In this document: positions 24,655-39,700 of the stretch, piece after piece | Numbering within the stretch: position 1 is the stretch's first letter | Layout of the letters: every line of letters starts with the position of its first letter | NCBI GenBank assembly: GCA_036850595.1 | Contig: CM072153.1 | Location: forward strand, 10,744,169-10,808,168 | Length of the DNA stretch: 64,000 nucleotides | From: Rhyacichthys aspro | Lineage: Eukaryota; Chordata; Actinopteri; Gobiiformes; Rhyacichthyidae | Reading direction: 5' to 3' | Translations under genes and position numbers: made by a program | Notes under the pieces: model-generated | Databases searched by the model: none | What the model was told of the DNA's origin: nothing | What the model saw: only the letters and a program-made list of their open reading frames with translations

Positions 24655-27550
24655 CACTTTGGTGCACAATTATTTGTAGGCTGTTAAAGTCATATCCTAC
24701 ATGTAATATGCAGGAGTTAATAGGCCTCTGTAGCCAATAAGCTTAAAAAAATAGAAAAAAATATAAATAATACTGGGGTTTCACACTCCCCCCTACTGTC
24801 CTAGACATAGATGTATGACTCTAGATTGTCCATAGTAAAAAAATGGGAGTGTGAATCAAGTTTTTTGACACAAAACACTGAATGAATAAAGGGCCAAATT
24901 AAAAGACTTTAACCCTCGATATGATTCTTAGTTACAAGTGGGACCCTTCCCTCCACTGATGTAGAAGAAGAGGATAAACCAGAGCAATTCACACACAGTA
25001 AGACACCGAGACCAAACACACACTGATAGATGCACATGTTGTGGATTGATTTCATCACGCGGGTTGGAGCGACACAGTTGTGACGCCTAAAGCTAACGCC
25101 TATATCTCTCTCAAACACCAAGGGAAATCAGAGGGGGCCCGGCAGATCTGTGTGTGCCACCAGGGAACTGAGGCAACACAGACAGTCAGTGTGATGATGT
25201 GTCGGGCGTACGGGCTTATTACAATTTGATATTCAAGACTTCCAAGTCATATTAAAAAATGGGATCGGTATTACGTTAATGAAAAGGAAAAATCCTAAGG
25301 TGTGCAAGAGATCAAAGGGGCTTCAGAATAAATCTTCTTACTCTATGGCAACAGTGTTAAAATGCACAGCAGTAGATAATAAGCAACAGTCAAGAGGTGG
25401 GCTCAGTGTTCAGTCCCATGCTGTTCAGCCATCACTGCACTCAGCCACTCACATACCACAGACTGTTATTAAGTTTATAGTGACCAGAAATACACAACAA
25501 CAGTCACAACAACAACACAGTTTAAATGTGTCTAGAGTAATTTGATATGTACCAAGTAATTATGAGGGTTTTCCCTTAAGATATATTGTCAATCATAAGG
25601 AGGAAAAAAAGTGAGACCAAGCCAAGTCCAAAACCAACAAAACATAGTTTAATGTGAAACAAAAGCACCCAGTGGCGCTCAACAGGTAGTAACAACTATA
25701 ACTGCAGGTGACAATGTGAGTTTTGAGTTACACACAGTCTTGCCAAAGAAGTGTTAAGCCTTGTTAAATCATGATATCTTCCAGAGTGAGTCCATTGTAT
25801 TCTACACCGTGTGCACTGTTTGCTGCCTATTGTTCCCAGCAGCACTGTTCATCTGAGGAGGCTCAACACTGTCCTGTGTGTTTACACGGGAGTCTTTTGT
25901 TCAACTTTCATTTCAAAGAGACAATGATCTTAAGATCTTAAGAACTGTCATTTACTTTTGAAAAAAAACTTTTGTGACTACTGATTTGTTCAACTTTTTT
26001 CTCTAACTTTTATTTAAGCTCTGTTCTGTGTTGGATTGTACACATTGCTTTTACCATCTGCCTGCACATGGACCGCACTAATATAATTACTCTTGTCATT
26101 CATTAAACTGATAAAACAGACTATTCCATTTAATAATTAAGGACTTGCTGTTTGCGTTTGATATAGCTGCCTAGATGTCTGTGTGGCAAACAACCATTGT
26201 TTTATTCTATCTGCTCTGCTACACAAACATCTCCAGAGAGTTTAGTGTTGGAAAAGCTGGAGATGAAAAAACAGTATGCTTCACTCCAGCCAAAAATAAC
26301 GCTGGAATGTATGAGAAAAAAACACCCCAAAAAGCCTGCCCTAAACGAGGATCACACTCACAACCTTCTTCACAGATGAATCATTTCATGCACACAATAC
26401 GAAGTCACTGAAATCTGGTAGAGCACTTGCTATAAACATATATTTGAATCCCATCTTGGTAATAAGACAGATTCTCATGGGGGAATCTAAATATTGTTCT
26501 GCCTAAAGTTTCCCTTGCAGAAAAAGTTTTCATAAATTAATTTAGCTGCTCCAATAACAATTGAGAATGGAGCAGAAAATGAGGGAAACAGTTGTGAAGA
26601 TTGTGCCGTGGAGAAACTAAATATGAAATAATGAGCCCTCGGCTGACAGTCTGGTGAATGGACTGAAATGTACTTCTGATGTCCTTTTCTGCCTCCTCCT
26701 CAATGCAGTCGCCCCTTCCAGTTTTTCTCAGCACAGACCACAGCTGGGCCATTGGCAAGGACTAGATAATGAAAATTTATACTGGCTACAACCCAGTCCA
26801 GTGCAGTGGGAGGAAAAACAAAATTGTGTTTCAGCATTTCACTGGGTAACTGGTACACGGCCTGACTTTTAACTACATTTTTCTGTATACACTCATGTAC
26901 ACCTCAGTGATAGAGTGACAGAAGTGGCCAAGAGGCAGAGCAGTAGAGGAAATATTACTTTCACAACAGCAAAGCAATGACACATTTACTAATGGGAATA
27001 TAAACAATACTGCAGCTAATGAGTAGAGCAACCTGACAAACAATCCAGTTTAAACAGTGACAATCAAAGCTGCCTAATGAAATCATATCTTTGCTTATAA
27101 TTGAAATATAAATGAATTAAATTAAGTCAGCTAAAGGAAGGGAGGGTTGAGAGTGGATTGTGTAGGGCGTGAATAATCAGACTTTTCCATTTGTTATAAA
27201 TGCACCATTATACATCATGAATGATGCTGTCCCAATGTCCTTTATGCTTTATATATTTGTTACAGGAATTCAGCAAACAATTAATATTAAAAACATATAA
27301 ATGAGTGATAATAAACACCATTATTAAAAACTCATTTCAATATTTTACAGTCACACTGACAAATGAGTTGCCCAAGGCCTTATGCATTTTGTATTATTTT
27401 TAAGTCTTTTTATTGCCTCAAGTAATGCCCCGAGTTATTATATTTATACCTGTTTCAGCTCAGAGGCCATTTCTTTGTATAGTTCAATTTCAATTTGAAC
27501 TCTAAGATATTTAAGAAAATTTAAATATACACTCTTTTAAGGGGCAATAC

Positions 27551-27568
27551 TTTTTTTTTTTTTTTTTT
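27551..27568. repeat. poly(T) tract
   Basis: Eighteen consecutive T residues, followed within 100 bp by A-rich low-complexity sequence (about 27617-27655). No transposon body could be recognised beside it. Confidence 0.85.
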
Positions 27569-28194
27569 AAACATGACAAAGTGTTTTAGAAGCTGGGCCA
27601 CATAGACAACCTATAAATAAAAAAAAAATATATAAAATACAAATAAAAAATAAAGCAACAAAATACATTTTAGTTATCTTTTGGACTAATTTAGGTTGTG
27701 TTGTTCATGCATTTATGTAAAAAAGACAGAGCATGATGTAGCCCTATATGCTGCATATGCTATGATTATAATGAGGGTTGATACCATTAGAATGTATTTG
27801 CATATTCCTGCTTGCCCTCTTTGTCCCATTGGCATAATGAATGCCATCGGTCCCTTGATTGTGCCAAATGTCAGGCCCTCTGTTCGGCACATGATCCACT
27901 GAGCATAACTGAACCTTCTCCTCTTTCAACCCAAAAGCAGCGCACGGCGGTTCAACGCAGTGAAAAGTCAAATAGATGGAATAGAGAGTGACAAGAAAGT
28001 GAAATAAGAGGGCGTTTGAAAGACAGAGTGAAAATGATGACTATAACAGTATATTTGCTGAAAAAGGTAAAATGTAATGTAAATGTTATGTAATAATTTG
28101 TAAAGTATTGAGGCTGTTGACTTAGCTGTGCACATACAACACAAATGTAACAGTAATCAGCCAACTCCATAACAACAAGGGAGTATTGATTAAG

Positions 28195-28460
28195 GGGAAA
28201 CTTGAGCTGCTGCACCACATGATCTCATCATCATTAAAGAAAATCTAATTACCCTGTGGCTGTGATGCTACTGGGCATGTCCAAATGTTTCACGCTTTTA
28301 ATGTTCTGCCACAGCCAGGCCCCCAGAGAATCATTTCAAAAAACAAGTCATTAATCTGTGGAGGCGGTGACAGAATATTGCTTTTTTTTTTACTTTAATT
28401 AATCATCTGGGTGCGTGCACAATTAAAAGGCACAGTGCGTCTGCTGCTGCTTCAGGTGAA
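28195..28460. promoter_or_regulatory. candidate intronic regulatory block with paired TAATTA cores
   Basis: It contains TTAATTAA at 28395-28402, aatctaattaccctg near 28243 and a caattaaaagg core near 28420, amid non-repetitive G+C-richer sequence. The appearance is that of a conserved noncoding element; this has not been checked against other species. Confidence 0.25.
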
Positions 28461-31400
28461 GATGTTTAAGATGGATATAAATTAAGTAGATTGCTCTGGA
28501 GAATGGCAGCCACTGAAATCAGATAACGCTCTGTTTTTGAAGGTCATTTTTTAAAGGACATTCAGTGATACGCCACTTGTTATGTCACTGCTCCTCCAGG
28601 TTTGCCAGCACACATATACATTGTTCCCAGTGGGACACCTAAAGGTTGGGATAGATTGCATTTTCATACAAAATGATTGAATTAAGATATTAGGAATGGA
28701 AACAGTCACAGTATGTCCAGCCAGATCCATTTAATAATCAATATATTTACATCTGCACATTTACATTCTGTGTGTTAAAGAGAGTTGACTGAGCCAAGGT
28801 TGAATGGGAAAGGTGAGACTTCCATCTCAACCAGACCACTGATATGGACTAAAGGCTCAAGGCTACTCATTAAAATGCAAGACCCCGGAGAGCTATTTAA
28901 ATAAAAGATCATAACCTCTCACACTGCATTTTATTCAGGACGAGCGCTAACTATTATGAGACAGATTACCCAAAAGAGCTTTACAATCAGCACAGCCGCG
29001 GAAAAATGAGCTATGATTCTACAGAGCTTAGCAAAATTAAAAAAGAAGTATTTCACTCATTCTCTGTACCATTCTCCAACATGCACCTTATAATTTATTA
29101 ACAATTCCCCTGTCCAGGAATCTTAGCATTTGTTTGTACTTGCAAAAGTTTTCTGGAATAAAAAAAACCCCATCTGATTAGTAAAAGGAGAAAAAAAATC
29201 ACTTTTTAAATGTGTTTTCAAACACATTTAAATTATGGATCAACTATAAAAACATAAAAAGCAGCATCTTTTGGAAAAATCTTAAAAACTAAACTAGAGT
29301 ACGGATGATGATCTCCTCCTCTTCACTGATGGTGTTTTTGTTTTTGATTTAAATCTGATGAATCATAATTATTATTACATTTAGATCTGCTGTCGTCAAA
29401 CACTTGTGAAACATGTGTATTGACTTTTCGTAGGCGAGTTAATTTGTCTCGAACAAGGATTTATCTGCAAACATCACATCACAGAGCAACCAATGTGACA
29501 ATAACTTCAAATGTAGAACGGTGAGGCTATGTTAATGCTTCAACCACCAACACCTATACTGAGAAAGGATTGGAAACAGCACGTATTTATTTTTAATTGA
29601 ATTTAAAAAAAAAATAAAGAAAAGTAGTCATCAGCTTTACTCTTTTGTTCATTTTAAAAGATAGATAAAGATAAATCTGAAACATACTTGACATCTTAGT
29701 GTTATGTTTTGTTAATTAGACCAAACACCTTGTCGGTTAAATGAAAATAAAATGCGTAGCTACTCAATATTTTGTGTACATGTGTTTGCTACAACAGTTG
29801 ATGGAAAAGGTGTAAGGCAATGTGTATTTTAAAATCATTTATAGGATTGTGGACTGAGGTGCAGCTAATGATGAAACAAATGATGTTGTCATTTAATAAT
29901 TAGAGGGGATGTTTTTCAAAAGGTCAATTTTCCAATTAATTTGGTGCATAGCCTTGAGAATGTTTGTCAGATGGCTCCTGGGATTTGAGCGTCACGTCGA
30001 AATATGTACCTACATTTTAATATTTCCTTTTTTTATATTCACATTTACGCATTTGAAACCAAACAGTTTATTGCAAAACGATGAAGTGGTAAAATATAAA
30101 GTGGAGAGATGCTGAGAGGTTATCCACATGAAAGACTTGTCCTTAGAGCGACCTGAGGAGACCCGTGCTGTTAGGATTCCCTTTGAAGAGGAAAACAAAC
30201 AAATGCCATGCTTCGGAATCATTTGCTGAAATTCACCAGAACAAACAAGCTGCTATGAGCTATGGCATTCATTTACATAATGAAGAAAGGCCTCGTTTTA
30301 GGAGACAATGGACACGTTATAGACACAGTGACTCATGAACACATCTGAACACAGTCTTTCAACGTGGATTGTGGCTGTAAATGTGTGTAAATATCTAAAT
30401 ATGGACAGCAGCAAGGACAAACAGACATGTTTCATTTTACTAATCCTTCCTCTTATTGAGCTTTAGAGAATGATGAGTAATGATGATCCTGTCATTAATC
30501 CGACTAAGTAAGAAAAAGATGGATGAGTTCTAATCATGAACTCAGAGTTTAGAACAAGCTCTAAAGTTTGGTTTGATGTAAATTATCTGTACTCCCATAC
30601 AGTCAAATCAAATAATAGCGTGGTTAAATCAGCATTTACCCACTTTCATAATAATAATCCTCTTTCCACTCATGATAACTTCAGGCGTGATCACCTCCTA
30701 TGACATTCCTCAAATGGTTCCAGTAAGTCATATGGGAATATACAATTCACCGATTCCCAATCCGTCTGCTCCCTCCACCGCCGAGCTTCGGGCTAATGAC
30801 TCCGCTGACTAAATCAAGACAAAAGATACTTCCCCTTTAAAAGGACACTTCAATTAATTACCCCCGAAAAATCCCTGTAATTCTGTCCTGGCGGCTCAGT
30901 GAATAAAACTGAAAAGCTATTAGTGGGCATTCATCTGATGTGAGCCACGAAGAGGAGGCAATCAGGAGCAGGGCGATGAGCAGGAGCCTGAGGAGGCACA
31001 GGTCACTGGAGTCATTGTTAAAGTTGTGTGTAGGACAGACCTGATGCTGCTCAATTTCCTTTGATGTGTGCCAAAACACTTGTGATACTGAAAACTAAAT
31101 GGAAACGATTAGAGACAGAAGACACAAAGCAGGGGGGAAAAAAGCTTATTATACATGAAGGGGATAAAGCTGTCAGTGAAATTGTCAGTCGAACCACCAG
31201 GCTGTAGCATATAGAGTGAGGTAAGAGGGTTACAGCATTACAGTTGATAAGGGAATGAGGAAGAGAGACCAACTGTGGCACAAGATAATGTCAGGTCCCA
31301 AACAAGCAACAGTGAAGGCGATGGGGAATCCAGACAAGAGCATCTTTTAATCTGAAAACATATAGAGTTCAGACAAAAAAAAAACATCTATTTTGAGAAT

Positions 31401-34400
31401 ACTTGTACAAGTTTGTGGCTCTGGATTTAGGAGCATCAGATTCTACTCATTCAGTCATAACACCACAGTACAGGTGTCTCCAAAGAACACTTCAGAGACA
31501 TTCATTTTTATCTGTAAAGCAATTTGTATTGTTTCACATCTGGTAGAAACTCTAATAAATAAATCAGTCAATTAAGACTTAAACCATCAAATCGACAAAG
31601 TAAATGTAAAATAATGTTCGGGGCCATGTGGTGAACTTCCAAAACGATTATGAAGCATTAAACCAAGATGTTCACTCATTTACTGCCACAGGTTTTACTG
31701 TAAACAATATGTAAGATAATGAATTAGCATTATGTGACATTAAAGCTCCACAAAGTCAAGTAAAGTTCTTATTTGCCGTGAGCTATGCAACTGATGCCTT
31801 TGGTTTTTAATTTTAGTCTTTTATGTTATTCTCCTAGTTAAAATCCCATACCCATGTCTTAAATTATACAAAAAATCTATTTGGCTTAGATACTGCATTT
31901 TATAAAATCCGTTTTTAGCTATCTCATGGAAACAACCAAATCAAAATAATCCGACTGAGCTGAGGTAAACTTGTCTATGCGGCTAACAATGCCCTGTGAT
32001 GTTCTGTTCTTTGAAAATGCTTGTCTATTGCCCTCTTCTTGACTTCTCACATCCTTGATCCATTCTTTCGAGTGCAGCATTCTGCCACAGGATAAATGTA
32101 ACACTCTATATATCTGTTCATTTGTCCTTGAGTGAGAGGCCTATGATCACGACCATTGGTATTGTTCAATGAGCTCTGACAGTGACTACCAGATGATGGA
32201 GCATGCCATTTGGAATAAAAGGCTCTATGTTTTATTGTGTAAAAAGTGGTAAAGTGTATATAGAGGTTTAAACAAAAGAAACCTAGTATTTTATTTGGAG
32301 TAGGATATAAAAAGGTGGCTTGCAGGGCTTTTATGTATGAAAAATGTGAGTCTTGCACCCTATTATGCATTTGACTTATATGGGTCCCGAATGACCTAAC
32401 TGCTGGATAATGTAGGCAGTGGGAGGATGACAGAGCACTATCATTATCTTAATTCTCTGATAATATTACAACTGGTCATGCATACATTTACCACTGCTCT
32501 ACTTTAATACCACAAATAATTAATGAAGATAGAACTTTATTTAGAAAAAAGGAGGGTTTACCATTGTAAACCACTATAAATTCAAATAGAATACATCAAG
32601 AAATCAGTACAGTTTCAACATGGAAACTTGAGATGTACTAGACAAGAGATCTTTGTTAGAAATGCTCCAGGCAGCTGAATAGTTTTTAACTTCTCTCTTC
32701 GTCTGACAGATATATGGCAAAACAATATATATTCTGTTCAAGATTATTGTGTTTATGAAAATGACATTTCCAAACACAGACTCTGTAAACCCTTTCAGAG
32801 ACAACATGCCAGCACTACATTTTAAACCTGCCTGTGTCCAGCTCACTTGTAAACCACAATACGCAGCAGGAAATTTGCAATTGAGGCAAGAGAGCAGTGC
32901 AGCCTGAGTTAAAGAGCAGCTCTATGGGAAAGTGAGTGGGATGGACGGGTGCTTGGAGAGGCTCAGAATGACACTGTGACAGTGACAGCTGATGGATTTG
33001 TGCTCAGCCACTGGGTCCACAGAGATCGGGGGTATTTGTTGCAACAAATGGGATTGTACACATTTTGTACTGTAATCCATGACTGGAACCAAGGTCACTG
33101 GGAGTTACTGCTGGACATCAAAGTCTGGACATGGACAGTGTGGTCTGGGAATACTGTCATCCACACACCACACACCAAGGGATTAATGAAATACAGCAGC
33201 ATTACACAGTGTAGATGCAATGAAACCATTTCACTGCAATACAGTGACACCAAATAGGTTTTTACTTTCAATTATATTTAAGTTTAAAAAAAAGTTACAC
33301 AAGGAAACTTACTTGCACACAGTGGTTTGTTTGTCTTTAAATAAAGTGATCTAGGCACATTGTTTAAGCATTGGTCATTTGAGGAAGTGAAAAGCATTTA
33401 TGCAGGTGGCCAAAGGGGAGTGTTTCACTGCTGTTTAAAGGGTAATGACCAAAGTGGGCTATGTTGCAGAATGAATAATTACGTGAATACCACTATCTGT
33501 ACAAGAAAAGTACACCCTAATGCCCTATATGATCAAAGGTGCACTCTGTTGATCAATATATTTATGTTTTTTTGCTGGTTGTAATTATCATTTAATGACA
33601 GCTGGGTTAAATAGAGCTAACCTGCTTAGTTGCCAGATACTTAGTTCCCAGTGAGTACTTCACAGGATAAATGATTGTAGTTACATGTTGCTATTACTTG
33701 TTCTCTCTTTATTTTCTGTAAGCAGTATTTACTCCAGGTATTCCACAATCTTGATACTTTATTTTTATCCCTTAAACAGAGATGCAATCATATGTTTTTC
33801 TCATTGGTGGAGAATGTAACCAACGGTTACATGAAGCAAAGGTCAGAAGACCTTCATCTTTGAAAGTACACATCTCTCTCATATACTTCTCAGAACACCT
33901 GCTGTATAAGCACTAATGTTCCACCAAAGCCCAGCCAGCTCTAAAAGCATGATGGGATGGAGGAACTGCAGGTCCTCTCTAGCTCTCTTTTACTTGACGC
34001 AACCACAGGCAAGAGCAAAGTGCATGATTAATACAGTAAGCAGCACACTTTCCCATTAATTTGGTGTCTAGCTGTGTCTGCAACATAAAGTAGGCATTAA
34101 TGTATGGTGAGTAAGAGCAGACTGCTAAAGTGGTATAAAATAGACTTGCCAATCTTAGAATGTAATAATGTCACATAGATTTTTTTAAAGGTACTAATTT
34201 TAAGGGAATAAAGAGATTGACAAGTCTAAGACCATTACAATGTCCCTGCTTCTCAGGCATACTTGAAAAAGAAACTCAGCATGAATGCAAATGTACTGTA
34301 AGCTGGAGACTCTGACACATTGTAAGAGAGGTTCAGTGACTGACTGTTTCATATAGAAGAACTTTATCTATAGTGTAAGAAGCCTTGTAAATCACAGCAA

Positions 34401-35666
34401 CACCACAGCAACAAGGGAATGGTAACATCTGTTTACATAACTCAGTGATCAAAAGTGGTGAAATCCGATAGTTATGGCATCTATTCAGTACAAGGGGTCT
34501 GACGGGACACTCTTATTAACCTCTTAACTCTTAAAACATCCTCCCAAAAAAAAAAAAAAAAGAAAAAGAAAAAAGATAATCATGCTCTGTTTCAGTTAAA
34601 GACTTTTGCAAAGGCATATACTCGTCCCAGGTAGCCTTGCTCTTCAATCCTTGCTCTTGGTAATAAGGCAATTGAGACATCCTTCATAATGGCAGCTCAG
34701 AAAAGACTCCCGGGTCAACTGAAGAGTGAGGTGAAATAACATAATGAGAGGCACCCAATCTTGCAAGTGTCATAAGCCTCCTTAGTCCAGTCAGCAGTGC
34801 AAGGTCAGTAAGGTCCTCCTCTTCTGGGCCGTAAGCCTTCACTGTCAGAAACAAATTATTTGATAGGAGCTCTTTTTCTACTTAGTAGCTCCCACCACAG
34901 ACATGCACATACGCTGATGCACTCACACACTGACAGAGGACAGAAATCTCATTAAGATCAACCAGATTCCCAAGATAAAATGTCACTCAAAAATATATTA
35001 AGCAGAGCCGAGCGAATCTCTGGCTCTATCAAAAAAAAAATAAAAAAATAGCCCAACCTTCTCAACCCATGAGCCTTCACACTTTACATCCTGTCTATGC
35101 AAAACAATTATATACAGCAGCAACACATTAAAGACTAGGGGAGGGGTCGTGGATTATTCATTACGTGGGAAAGAATACAACATTAGCGGCAATGACCTAA
35201 TCTTAAAGCGCTGTTGTTAGAGTAATTTCGTTGCAAGTTTGAGGTCATTGTTCCTCTGGGTAGAGATGAAAGTAAATGAGGCAACTCAATGCAATCTACT
35301 TGTGGGGAGTGGGGGCAGCCATTGGTGGAGCAGGACGGAAAGATGCAAACACCGACAGTATACAATGCATTGCTTGAAAGTGTCATATTCTAAACAGTCA
35401 TTTTTAATGTTTTTTTTACATTTTTGATGCCGATTCTCACTGTTTGCCTGCATTTTGATGTCGATACTTAAAAGTGTCAATAACACAAATGAAAGAGTAT
35501 AGTCACAGAACTACAATGTACCACTTTCACACCAATTTGCTGAAAAAGAAAGTCTTGTTGAAGTCAGGAGTACTATGCATGTGTAAAGAAGGTTCTGGGG
35601 GCATGCTGTACTTACAACATGAAATCTTTCAACATTTATTATTAACACTAGCTATATTGTCTAGGG

Positions 35667-36104
35667 CAGGGGTGTCAAACTCATTTTAGTACAGGGGCCA
35701 CATACAGAACAAATTAATCTGAAGTGGGATAGAGTAGTAAAATAATAGTATAATAACCTATAAAAAATTTGTTCAGTGCAAAGAAATACAATGACATTAT
35801 AATATCAGTGTTCTCATAAATCACAACCGAAAAAGGGTAATGTTGCCAAAAGCCCTCAAAATCACCCTCACAATATAGCTTTGATGCTAATGCTATTTCA
35901 CTTTTCACTGCAAAAGTGTAATAGCATTGCTGCCATCTGCTGTTCAGTTTTGGGTCTCAAAGTTGAGCTATGTCCCGTATTCTAACTAAAACAGTGAGAG
36001 CAGCAGTTATTTAAATGTAAAAAATTGCAGTTCATGACTTTTTTACAGATTGTACCCTCTAGCGAACCAGATTTGGCCCACGGGCTGCATGCTTGTCAGC
36101 TGTA
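35667..36104. mobile_element. non-autonomous hAT-like element with 8-bp duplication
   Basis: The left end is caggggtgtcaaactcattt, continuing tagtacaggggccacata. The right end has atttggcccacgggctgcat then gcttgtcagctgta. This is the characteristic terminus of hAT (Charlie-type) elements, in which both ends read CAGGGGTGTCAAAC; the right end is decayed (about 8 of 14 positions match). Flanks gtctaggg (35659-35666) and gtcaaggg (36105-36112) agree at 7 of 8 positions, as expected for the 8-bp hAT duplication. The 438-bp body has no transposase. Confidence 0.8.
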
Positions 36105-36642
36105 GTCAAGGGTATTAAATACCTCTTGTTTGAATTATTGGTCAGTGATTAGTGTACATTATTCACAGACAAAGGAAGTTCAATCCAGGTTTACATTATT
36201 TACTGTACATCCTGTGAGTACATACACAGATAGTACCTCTATAGAAGTTACCAGCGCTTCACTTCTGCTCTGTGGCAAATGTTGCGTGAGGTCTCTTCAA
36301 GTCACTTCTGTGTCAGCATTTTACATTCTTATACACAGCGTAGGATGTTAAATGTAAAGTTGCTGACATTCTTTATTCACGGTGCTCTCCTCAGTTTCTG
36401 TCACGAGGCCTTGAGCAGAAAAGGAAAGCAGCTGGAAGTCGAGTCCCATTAAAGAGAGCGCTCACTCGGAGAAAGGCTACGAGTGAAAGAAGCCAAGGAT
36501 AAAACCTGGTAGTGAGAATCTGCACAATCCCTTTTTTTCATTATTATTATTATACTACTTCAATACGCTGCAGAGTTGAATTTGAATAAAAAGATATAGC
36601 AAACATTCACATTTAAGGTGATAATAATAGTGATTTTAATGC

Positions 36643-36742
<100 letters not shown>

Positions 36743-39700
36743 TCAAAATACATCCATCACAACTAATTTAAAACTGATTTGGATGACAAACCTTTCAACT
36801 GTGGGTAGACTATGAGCACAAATGAATAAAATAAGTTACTGACTTCTGTATAAAAAGTCTATGGCAAATATTAAATAAATATGAAGGTCTTTTCTCTTTG
36901 TGCAATGCAATATTTATGCTAGATAGAGGGTTTTAATGCATGATGCTAACACCTTTGTCTAAGCTGTGATGTGAGCTGTGAATCATACCTGTCAATGATT
37001 ATGAATAAAATATGCAGTGTATTCTAAAGTAGCTGTTTCAACCAATTACCGACTAAACCTTCCGGGAATCAATTCTGATGCCAAAATTACCTCCACTGCA
37101 CCAAAGCATGAAAGCATTCATGAAGGCAATTAGAAGCGTCTGTGTTGTGCATCTGCAACATAAATACCGCACCAGCTTTCCCTCATGGGGCTAAACAAAA
37201 CCAGTGCTTTTTGTGATAAATGAATGCAGAAAAAGCAATTCTTGTAAAGCTTCTGGGAAATATGGCTCTGACAGCATTCTATTTTTATCAAGCACTATAT
37301 GTTTTATTTTGGTCGGCCCAACCATTTTTCAACCTGTCACTGAGAAAATAAAAATAAATGAAGAGAAGAAAACAAAATGCACCCAAATCCATTTGGACAT
37401 CACTCTACATGGCTACACCCATGTCACTCATCAATATAGTGTCACGGTGCTAACGAGTAGCTGCCGCTGCCTCACGCACTTGTCTTTATCATCGGCCCAT
37501 TCGTATTGATTCCTGTCTATGTTTTCATTACTCAGTGATAAAATGACACATGGGCCCCAATTCCTTTGCTTAAAGGTGATGTCCTGCCTGCAGTATGATA
37601 CACAGGGTTTGACAATTCCATTAGCTGTGTTTACTATGTTTGAACAAGACTACCGAGCCCAGCTGACCACAGTGATGACAACCCACTGTTACTTTTGACT
37701 GATGGATATATCTCTGCTCAGCCCACACACTTGATTAGAGCAGAAAATGCACAGCGGACCCTAGCGCCGTTTTCATGTGTGAACTTTGTCATCCGTGCTT
37801 GTCCGACAATCCCAGATCAATACTCAATCAAAGAGTTTGTTGCCTTCAGCTAATCTGCTGCTCCTTGGAGCGAGAGCCCAGAGACTGTGGGTGGACCACT
37901 GACAGGCTGCTAAAAAAGAGATGAGAAAAAATATGAGACTTTAAAAGCTGTGTAGCAAAGCAAAAGAAATGGGTCATTTGAATGATGATGATCATGTTAT
38001 TAAAACTGATTTTCAACAATACCTCAGTATTTGGTATGTTGGAAGCTACTCATCAATGTTATCTTTGACAATGAAATAACCCTTTAAAACTGCAATTATA
38101 AATTATTCACTCATAGTGCACGGGAGAGTGCTGTAACTATTGTTTTTTATTGTATCCTAGTTTGGGTTCAGTTGGAGGGGCCCTTAAGGACACCTAAACC
38201 TAGGATGACCATTTGGGTATCTGGTCCAAACAGTGTGGTGACCTAATTTGGCCAGTGACTGTAATTAACCTGAAAAGAGTTTGAGTGCATTCACTTTTTC
38301 AAAAGGAAGTTATCCATCACAGTGGATAATGTTTATTTACCCATGTTATAACAAACCCTAAATCGGGTTGAAGATGATGTAAAGCAAAAGTGACAGGATG
38401 GATAAATGAAGCATAAATGTCTTTTTCAATCATGTTCTCATAGGGACACGGAGGCCAGATCGATGAAACGGGCTGTACTATTTAAAACAATATTTTTGTT
38501 TTCCTTCCCTATTGCACACTAAAAAAACATTGTGACAGTCTGTCTGCAATTTAAAGTGTGCTCTAAATTTGGAGAAACTCGTTTGTTAAAAAGTACAAAC
38601 AGAGTGAGCAATTCTTCTGCAATTATTTAAACACAGAGCTGAACTTTCAGCATCAGATTTGACTTAATACAATAACAGAGGGAGACAGAGGCTCCATCGG
38701 GTTGACCTTGGTCAGAGGGATTGCATTAGTGAAACTGAACACTTTCCCTGGATCGGTTTCCCTTTTTGCTGCTGCGGTAAATTCAATCATGGGCTTACTG
38801 ATAAACTCTGATGACTAAACAAGTGGAGCAAACTGAAGAAAATGCTCACTATAAGGCTGCGTTGTCGGCTGAAGTTATGGGACAATAAAATATACCTGAA
38901 ATTTTCTGGGAGTGCTTCAAACACACAGAAAATAGCACCAACACTGAACTCTGGAAAACATGGCTGGCAACATGAAATCTGGCAAAATTTGTTGGGAAAA
39001 AACAAAAACGTCTATGACTGAAAAGCATCACAAAGCTACAGAATAATAATCTGAGACATGCATAAGTTGATCCCAAGCCAACAAGAAACACAGAATTGCA
39101 ATCCCACTTGTAAAACTGTTCGAAATGAATTTCTATTAAGAAAGGCCTTACAAAGATGACTTTTGAGGGGTATGTGATAATATGGAGTTCGTCTTGTGAA
39201 GGAATGAAGGGAGATAATCTAAATTGAAGGACGTGGAGTTTAATGGGGGCTTTGAAAGGGGGCACTGGCCGTTGTCTCATATCAGGAAGTGGCTATGGGA
39301 AAGGAAGCAATGACGACAGATAGGATGGCTGCACTGAGGATTTTGACAGTGTCTGGGTGAGAGGAGAAGGTCTGAGGTGAACCAAAGAGAAGGGCAGATA
39401 ATCAAGCCCCAGTTGATGTGGGACACTGTATCGGGGCAAAGGAGAATAGAAACTCTTTAATAGATTAGCAGCACTCAAGTGGTGGAACAGTTACCTGGGG
39501 AGTCACTGTCACACCTTGGATACCCAGTACTCTACACACCAGACTACTGCACTTGTAGACTTTCTGCCAACATTTTTTTTTTTTTTTCTCTGAAAGTAAG
39601 AATAAATTTACATCTACATAACACTCGTTCACGCAAGAAGTGAGAGAGAATGGCAGTAGTTGCTGAAAAGAGATGGATGTTGGTGCCATTAAGCTTTGAA

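Noticed and set aside
38849..39280. 143-codon minus-strand open frame, the longest in the window
   Set aside because: It shows no domain, motif or codon pattern of a protein family, has no promoter or splice context, and lies wholly inside a cdh13 intron. A frame of this length is expected by chance in 64 kb.
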